This document shows, piece after piece, positions 59,588 to 64,000 of a stretch of 64,000 bases of DNA. Made by a program: the position numbers and the translations under genes. The notes beneath the pieces are model-generated. The model was not told where the DNA came from and made no database searches. It was given only the letters and a program-made list of their open reading frames with translations. Source of the stretch: Pseudoclavibacter sp. AY1F1. Lineage in GTDB: Bacteria > Actinomycetota > Actinomycetes > Actinomycetales > Microbacteriaceae. The DNA is taken from contig NZ_PSTQ01000009.1 in assembly GCF_002931075.1 (NCBI RefSeq), positions 62,001-126,000 of the forward strand, read 5' to 3'. Each line of letters opens with the position of its first letter. The stretch's first letter is position 1.

Positions 59588-61060
59588 ATGACGTCGCATC
59601 CAGAACCCGAAGCCGCGGCAGGTGACGTGCGCGCAGCTGTCGGCAGCGCGCCGATCTCCGACGCAGTCAGCGCCCCCGTCGCGGACGTGGTGGAGGAAAC
59701 TCCCGTTCGCCTCCGCGAACGCATCTCCTACGCCACGGGTGACATCGGCGGCAACCTCATCTTCGCCACGGTCTCCTCGTTCGTGCTCTTCTACTTCACG
59801 GACACCGTCGGCATCGGCGCCGCCATCGCCGGCACGATTATCCTGCTCGGCCGAGTGCTCGACGGCACGATGGATCTCGTCGTCGGCACGCTCATCGACA
59901 AGACGCAGACCCGCTGGGGCAAGGCGCGCCCCTAAATCCTCCTCAGCACACCGATCGTGACGCTCGCGTTCGTCGGCCTCTTCAATGTGCCGGCGGGACT
60001 GAGCTCGACGGGTCAGGAGATCTACGCCTTCGTCTTCTACTTCCTGTGCCTCGCGATCGGCTACACGGGCTCGAACCTCGCCTACCACACGCTCCTCTCC
60101 GTCATCACCTCTGACGGCAAGACACGCGTTTCGCTGACCGTCATGCGCACGTTCGCGGCGCTCCTCGCGACGCTCCTGGTGAACTTCTTCACCATCCCGA
60201 TCGTCGGTCAGTTCGGCGGCGGCCAGACGGGCTGGTCGGTCACTGTGGCGATCTACGCGGCCATCGCCGCCATCACGTTCATCGTCGTCTTCCTCGGCAC
60301 GAAAGAACGCGTCACCACCACAGTCGAAGCCGACCGCAGCTCTTCACGTCCCGTGCTCGAGCTCATCCGCATCCTGCTCAAGAACAAGTACTTCTACCTG
60401 GGCTTCGCGCTCTTCTTCACGCAGTTCCTCGCCTCCGGTGTGGGCAGTGTCGGTATCTACTTCGCCAAGGATGTTCTCGGTAACCCGAACCTCTACAGTT
60501 TCTTCAGCCTCGCGACCATGGGCCCACTGCTCATCGGCATGTGGTTCATGCCGGCGATCACAGCTCGCTTCGGCAAGCGCCTGCCCTTCCTCGTCGGCTC
60601 TGCGCTGGCCGTCGTCGGGCTCGGGATCGCGCTCATCGACCCGACGAACTTCACAATGGTCATCGCGGGCAGCATCGTCCGATCGATCGGCACCATCCCC
60701 GTATCCGCGGCTCTCTTCGCGCTCGTCGCCGACATCGTCGACTATGGGGAATGGCGCACGGGCGTTCGAGTGGACGCGATGACGTACTCGGCCGCGACGG
60801 CGGGCCAGAACCTCGGCGCGGGTGTCGGAGCGGCGCTCGTCGGCTGGCTGCTCGCGGCAAGCCAGTACGACGGCGCGGCTGCCACGCAGCTCCAGTCGGC
60901 GATCGACATGGAGATCTTCCTCTTCCTGGGGCTGCCACTCATCGTCTACGCCCTGCAGTTCGTCATCGCGATTTTCCTCAACATCGACCGGTACCAGCCG
61001 GGCATGTCCGAGGACCTGCGCCTGCGGAGAACGGGCGCGATCCGCATCCCGCAGAACTGA
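59588..61060 (+). pseudogene. GPH-family sugar symporter interrupted by one TAA
   Basis: Glycoside-pentoside-hexuronide:cation symporter, 490 codons in total. ATG 59588 has AAGGAG upstream. Helix 1-3 and the RWGKARP loop are normal; codon 116 is TAA (59933-59935), and the same frame continues at once with ILLSTPIVTLAFVGLFNVPA to a natural end. The family consensus at that spot is an aromatic residue after KARP, so TAC or TAT to TAA is the probable change. The downstream two thirds shows no other damage. Either a recent nonsense mutation, a sequencing error or readthrough. Partner GH2 gene follows. Confidence 0.85.
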
Positions 61061-61104
61061 CCGCGCACGTCCACCAGCACCCTCACGAGAGAGCAGGCCA
61101 GCAC

Positions 61105-63513
61105 ATGGCACGAGAACCCTTCAACCGCGGCTGGACCGTGAAGCCCAAGACCAGCATCTTCGCGCAGATCGGCGGTGCCGGCTCCGAGGGGGTGGAGGTC
61201 GACCTGCCGCACGACGCGCTCTTCGGCGAGCAGCGATCCGCGGCCAACTCGGGCAAGAACGCCTACTTCCCGAGCGGAACCTACGAGTACTCGAAGAGCT
61301 TCGAGGTGCCCACCGAATACCGGGGGAAGCGTGTCTCGGTCGAGTTCCAGGGCGCCTACCGTGACGCGGTCGTGTTCGTCAACAATGCCTATGCCGGCCA
61401 GCGACCGTTCGGGTACTCGGCGTTCACCGTCGACCTCGACGACCACCTCGAGTACGGCACCGACAACACCATCCGGGTCGAGGTGCGCTCCCACGACGAC
61501 TCTCGTTGGTACGCGGGGGCGGGCCTTTACCGCGACGTGACGCTGATCGTCACGGACCTCGTGAAGATCGCGAACTCGGGACCCCAAGTCACGACGCCGG
61601 ACATCGACGCGGACCGGTCGATCGTCGAGCTGGCGGTGCCACTCGAGAACCACTCACCGAATCGGGCGACCCCGGTCGTGAGCACAGAGATCCGGGACGG
61701 GCAGGGTGCGCTCGTCGCTTCCGGAACGACGCCCACGACCCTTCGTGCCGGAGCTGCTACGACGGCCCGGCTGCGCCTCCACATCACGGACCCCACCCTC
61801 TGGAGCGTGGACACTCCCCACCTCTACACCGCCGTGACGACGCTTGTCGACGGCGGCACCGAGGTCGACTCGCGAAGCACGACATTCGGGGTGCGGCGGC
61901 TTCAGCTCGACCCCGTCTTCGGGCTCCGCATCAACGGAGTCGCCACAAAGCTGCGCGGCGCGTGCATCCATCACGACAACGGGCTGCTGGGAGCCGCGGC
62001 GATTCGACGAGCGGAGGAGCGCAAGATCGAGCTTCTCAAGGGCGCAGGGTTCAACGCCATCCGCATGTCCCACAACCCCGCCAGCTCTGCCCTCCTGGAT
62101 GCCTGCGACCGGCTCGGCATGCTCGTCATGGACGAGACCTTCGACGTCTGGACCGAGAGCAAGTCGTCGTTCGACTACTCCCTCTCCTTCCCAGAGTGGT
62201 GGGAACGGGACATCGAGGCGTTCGTCGCGAAGGACTTCAACCACCCGAGTGTCATCTTCTACTCGATCGGCAACGAGATTCCCGACACGGGCAACCCGCT
62301 CGGCTCCGAGTGGGGGCGCCGGCTTTCGGAGAAAGTGCGCGAGCTCGACGGCACGCGTTTCATCACCAACGGGGTCAACGGATTCGTCTCGACGCTTCCC
62401 ACGCTGCTGCCGCTGATGAAGAGCCGGAGCCAGAACGCGGAACCAGAAGGCGGGGTCAACGGCGCCGGCGAGATGATGAACCAGGTCAACGCATCCGAGC
62501 TCGTTACGAAGGCCACGGAGGAATCGTTCGGCGTGCTGGACGCCGCCGGCCTGAACTATGGCGACTCCCGCTACGAGCTGGACAAGGAGCTGTTCCCGAA
62601 TCGCGTCATCATCGGCACGGAGACGTTCCCCCCGAACATCGACCGCAACTGGAAGCTCGTGCAGGAGCACAACCACGTCCTGGGAGACTTCACCTGGACC
62701 GGATGGGACTACCTGGGCGAAGTCGGCATCGGTCGGAATCAGTTCCTCGATGAGCAGCCGCAGTTCGAGGCACCGTTCCCGTGGCTGACGGCCTGGTGCG
62801 GCGACCTCGATCTGACCGGCTTCCGCCGTCCCGCCTCCTACTACCGAGAGATCGTGTTCGGTCTCCGAACCGCACCCTACCTAGCGGTCGTCAGACCTGA
62901 GGCAGTGAGCCGCGAAGTCCGCCTCGGACAATGGGCCTGGTCCGAGTCGATCAGCAGCTGGGATTGGGCCGTCGACGAGGAGACACCGATGCAGGTGGAG
63001 GTGTACTCCCCCTCGGAGACGGTTGAGCTCGTGGTGAATGGGAGGTCGGTCGGCACGGCGCAGGCAGGGCCGGAAAACCGCTTCCGAGCGACCTTCGACC
63101 TGCCATACGAGCGGGGAGTCATCGAGGCATTTGCCGTCGTCGGAGGCGAGCGCGCCGAGTCCGTGTCGCTGCGGTCGCATGACGGCACCCCGAGCCTCAG
63201 CGTGTCAACAGATCGCAGCACGCTCGACGCGGACGGAGGGGACCTCGCCTACGTCGACATCGAGCTTCGGGACACGAACGGCGTGCTCGTCACCTCAGAG
63301 CCGCGACGCGTTACCGTGCAGGTCGAGGGTGCTCGACTCGAGGCGCTCGGCAGCGGGAAGCCGGACAACACGGAGCGCTTCGACGAACAGACGCACGCAA
63401 CCTTCGACGGCCGTCTGCAGGCGATCATCCGCCCGACAGGGCCGGGGCCCATCACGGTCTCAGTCCGTGCAGACGATGCTGAGGCGGTGACGCTGCAGCT
63501 GGCCGCACGGTAG
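61105..63513 (+). CDS. GH2 glycosidase (beta-galactosidase/glucuronidase type)
   Basis: Cytoplasmic glycoside hydrolase of 802 residues. N-terminal jelly-roll (FNRGWTVKPK; GTYEYSKSFEVPTEYRGK), immunoglobulin-like domain, then the TIM barrel with RLQLDPVFGLRINGVATKLR, acid/base Glu391 in FYSIGNEIPDTG and nucleophile Glu506 in IIGTETFPPN; two C-terminal beta domains follow. ATG 61105 chosen; the frame is open upstream inside the symporter, but that part is not coding. Acts on the sugar imported by the GPH symporter. Confidence 0.93.
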   Translation: MAREPFNRGWTVKPKTSIFAQIGGAGSEGVEVDLPHDALFGEQRSAANSGKNAYFPSGTYEYSKSFEVPTEYRGKRVSVEFQGAYRDAVVFVNNAYAGQRPFGYSAFTVDLDDHLEYGTDNTIRVEVRSHDDSRWYAGAGLYRDVTLIVTDLVKIANSGPQVTTPDIDADRSIVELAVPLENHSPNRATPVVSTEIRDGQGALVASGTTPTTLRAGAATTARLRLHITDPTLWSVDTPHLYTAVTTLVDGGTEVDSRSTTFGVRRLQLDPVFGLRINGVATKLRGACIHHDNGLLGAAAIRRAEERKIELLKGAGFNAIRMSHNPASSALLDACDRLGMLVMDETFDVWTESKSSFDYSLSFPEWWERDIEAFVAKDFNHPSVIFYSIGNEIPDTGNPLGSEWGRRLSEKVRELDGTRFITNGVNGFVSTLPTLLPLMKSRSQNAEPEGGVNGAGEMMNQVNASELVTKATEESFGVLDAAGLNYGDSRYELDKELFPNRVIIGTETFPPNIDRNWKLVQEHNHVLGDFTWTGWDYLGEVGIGRNQFLDEQPQFEAPFPWLTAWCGDLDLTGFRRPASYYREIVFGLRTAPYLAVVRPEAVSREVRLGQWAWSESISSWDWAVDEETPMQVEVYSPSETVELVVNGRSVGTAQAGPENRFRATFDLPYERGVIEAFAVVGGERAESVSLRSHDGTPSLSVSTDRSTLDADGGDLAYVDIELRDTNGVLVTSEPRRVTVQVEGARLEALGSGKPDNTERFDEQTHATFDGRLQAIIRPTGPGPITVSVRADDAEAVTLQLAAR

Positions 63514-63559
63514 CCATGGCCCCGCGCGGAGACGCGAGCACCTGCGCGCGGGGCACACG

Positions 63560-64000
63560 TCACGTGGTCTCTCGCGTGACCACCTCGAACGGGGCGAATG
63601 CGCGCGGGGCGGGGCCGACGTCGGCCCCGAGGCGCTCTTCGAGTTCACGTGCCAGCGCCTCGACGAGCGGCTCCCAGGTCGTTCGGACACTGGAAAGCGC
63701 GGGCGACCAGAGAGCCCCCGTCGCCGTGTCGTCGACGCCGATGACAGACATGTCGGCCGGTACCGAAACACTGCGTTCTCGCGCGCCGGCAAGCAGCGCC
63801 AGGGCGACGTCGTCGTTGTAGCAGGCGACGGCCGCGGGGGCACGGTCGCTCATGATCTCGGCAACGGCCGCCGCTCCGCCCTCGCGGGTCAGCGGCACGC
63901 GCACGAGCTTGGGCGCGGGCAACCCGTTCTCTTGGCTGTACTCCTCAAGCAACGCCAGCCGCGACGGCCCGTAGGGGTCGCTCCGCGCGTCGGAGATGGC
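63560..64000 (-). CDS. LacI-family repressor, partial at the window edge
   Basis: C-terminal 146 codons of a LacI-type sugar repressor, running off the right end. Seen: DPYGPSRLALLEEYSQENGL, APAAVACYNDDVALALLAGA, and SVIGVDDTATGALWSPALSS, followed by TTWEPLVEALARELEERL, the usual end of the effector domain. The helix-turn-helix lies outside the window. It converges on the GH2 gene and probably controls the GPH-GH2 operon. Confidence 0.9.
   Translation of the reverse strand, partial: AISDARSDPYGPSRLALLEEYSQENGLPAPKLVRVPLTREGGAAAVAEIMSDRAPAAVACYNDDVALALLAGARERSVSVPADMSVIGVDDTATGALWSPALSSVRTTWEPLVEALARELEERLGADVGPAPRAFAPFEVVTRETT

Noticed and set aside
60541-61104. Upstream extension of the GH2 frame
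   Set aside because: The frame is open by chance inside the symporter gene; GH2 family similarity and a proper start begin at 61105.

Overview
The window is high-GC, gene-dense DNA. Short intergenic gaps, frequent ATGA/GTGA start-stop overlaps, GTG starts, and many MerR/TetR/PadR/LacI/ROK/IclR regulators next to transporters point to an actinomycete chromosome. The gene set (lone type III PKS with a methyltransferase, ABC oligosaccharide uptake with a GH36 enzyme, a sugar porter with Gfo/Idh dehydrogenase, DesK-like two-component systems, a zinc-ligand-free MsrB next to MsrA) fits a Microbacteriaceae-like free-living heterotroph; that family assignment is inference. I saw no rRNA, tRNA, CRISPR array, prophage or insertion sequence.

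Layout. 0-6 kb: a cysteine-rich MerR sensor, an ECF sigma factor behind a membrane protein, and an operon of ABC exporter, NarL-type histidine kinase and response regulator. 6-15 kb: GlxA-like regulator, isochorismatase-family hydrolase, HAD phosphatase, TetR, an APC amino-acid permease divergent from a YtcJ-like amidohydrolase, an SDR divergent from a MarR, and a MerR with an acidic repeat insertion. 15-22.5 kb: a YtrA-type GntR-ABC operon, a PadR-HAAS pair, an MFS exporter divergent from a MerR, and a DHA2 drug exporter with TetR. 22.5-34 kb: a decayed alcohol dehydrogenase, SnoaL-like protein, GNAT, PhzF, SDR divergent from TetR, a membrane-anchored alpha/beta hydrolase in an operon with a DesK-like kinase and regulator, CGNR protein, AEC carrier, and a PdxA-family dehydrogenase with an altered substrate loop.

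33-45 kb is the carbohydrate region. A ROK repressor lacking the usual zinc cysteines faces an alpha-galactoside operon (GH36 enzyme, two ABC permeases, binding lipoprotein) ended by a strong terminator. A LacI-isomerase-dehydrogenase operon then faces a sugar porter, with a long perfect palindrome between them; the porter lacks any normal start codon and appears to begin at ATC. 45-64 kb holds msrB-msrA, a MarR with a previously uncalled 57-residue membrane protein, an extradiol dioxygenase with IclR, histidine ammonia-lyase with IclR, a Tat-secreted protein, nitroreductase, type III PKS and methyltransferase bridged by a 29-codon frame, an M23 lipoprotein, and a second sugar locus (GPH symporter broken by one TAA, intact GH2 glycosidase, LacI at the window edge).

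The most distinctive theme is gene decay at junctions: a RibD-like reductase, an alcohol dehydrogenase, an MFS gene, an alpha/beta hydrolase and a LuxR regulator survive only as fragments, and two sugar transporters carry single-base defects. I do not see a clear new defence or mobile system. The best leads are the ATC start, the nonsense-interrupted symporter, the altered PdxA, the bridging micro-ORF and the large hairpin at 49.2 kb.
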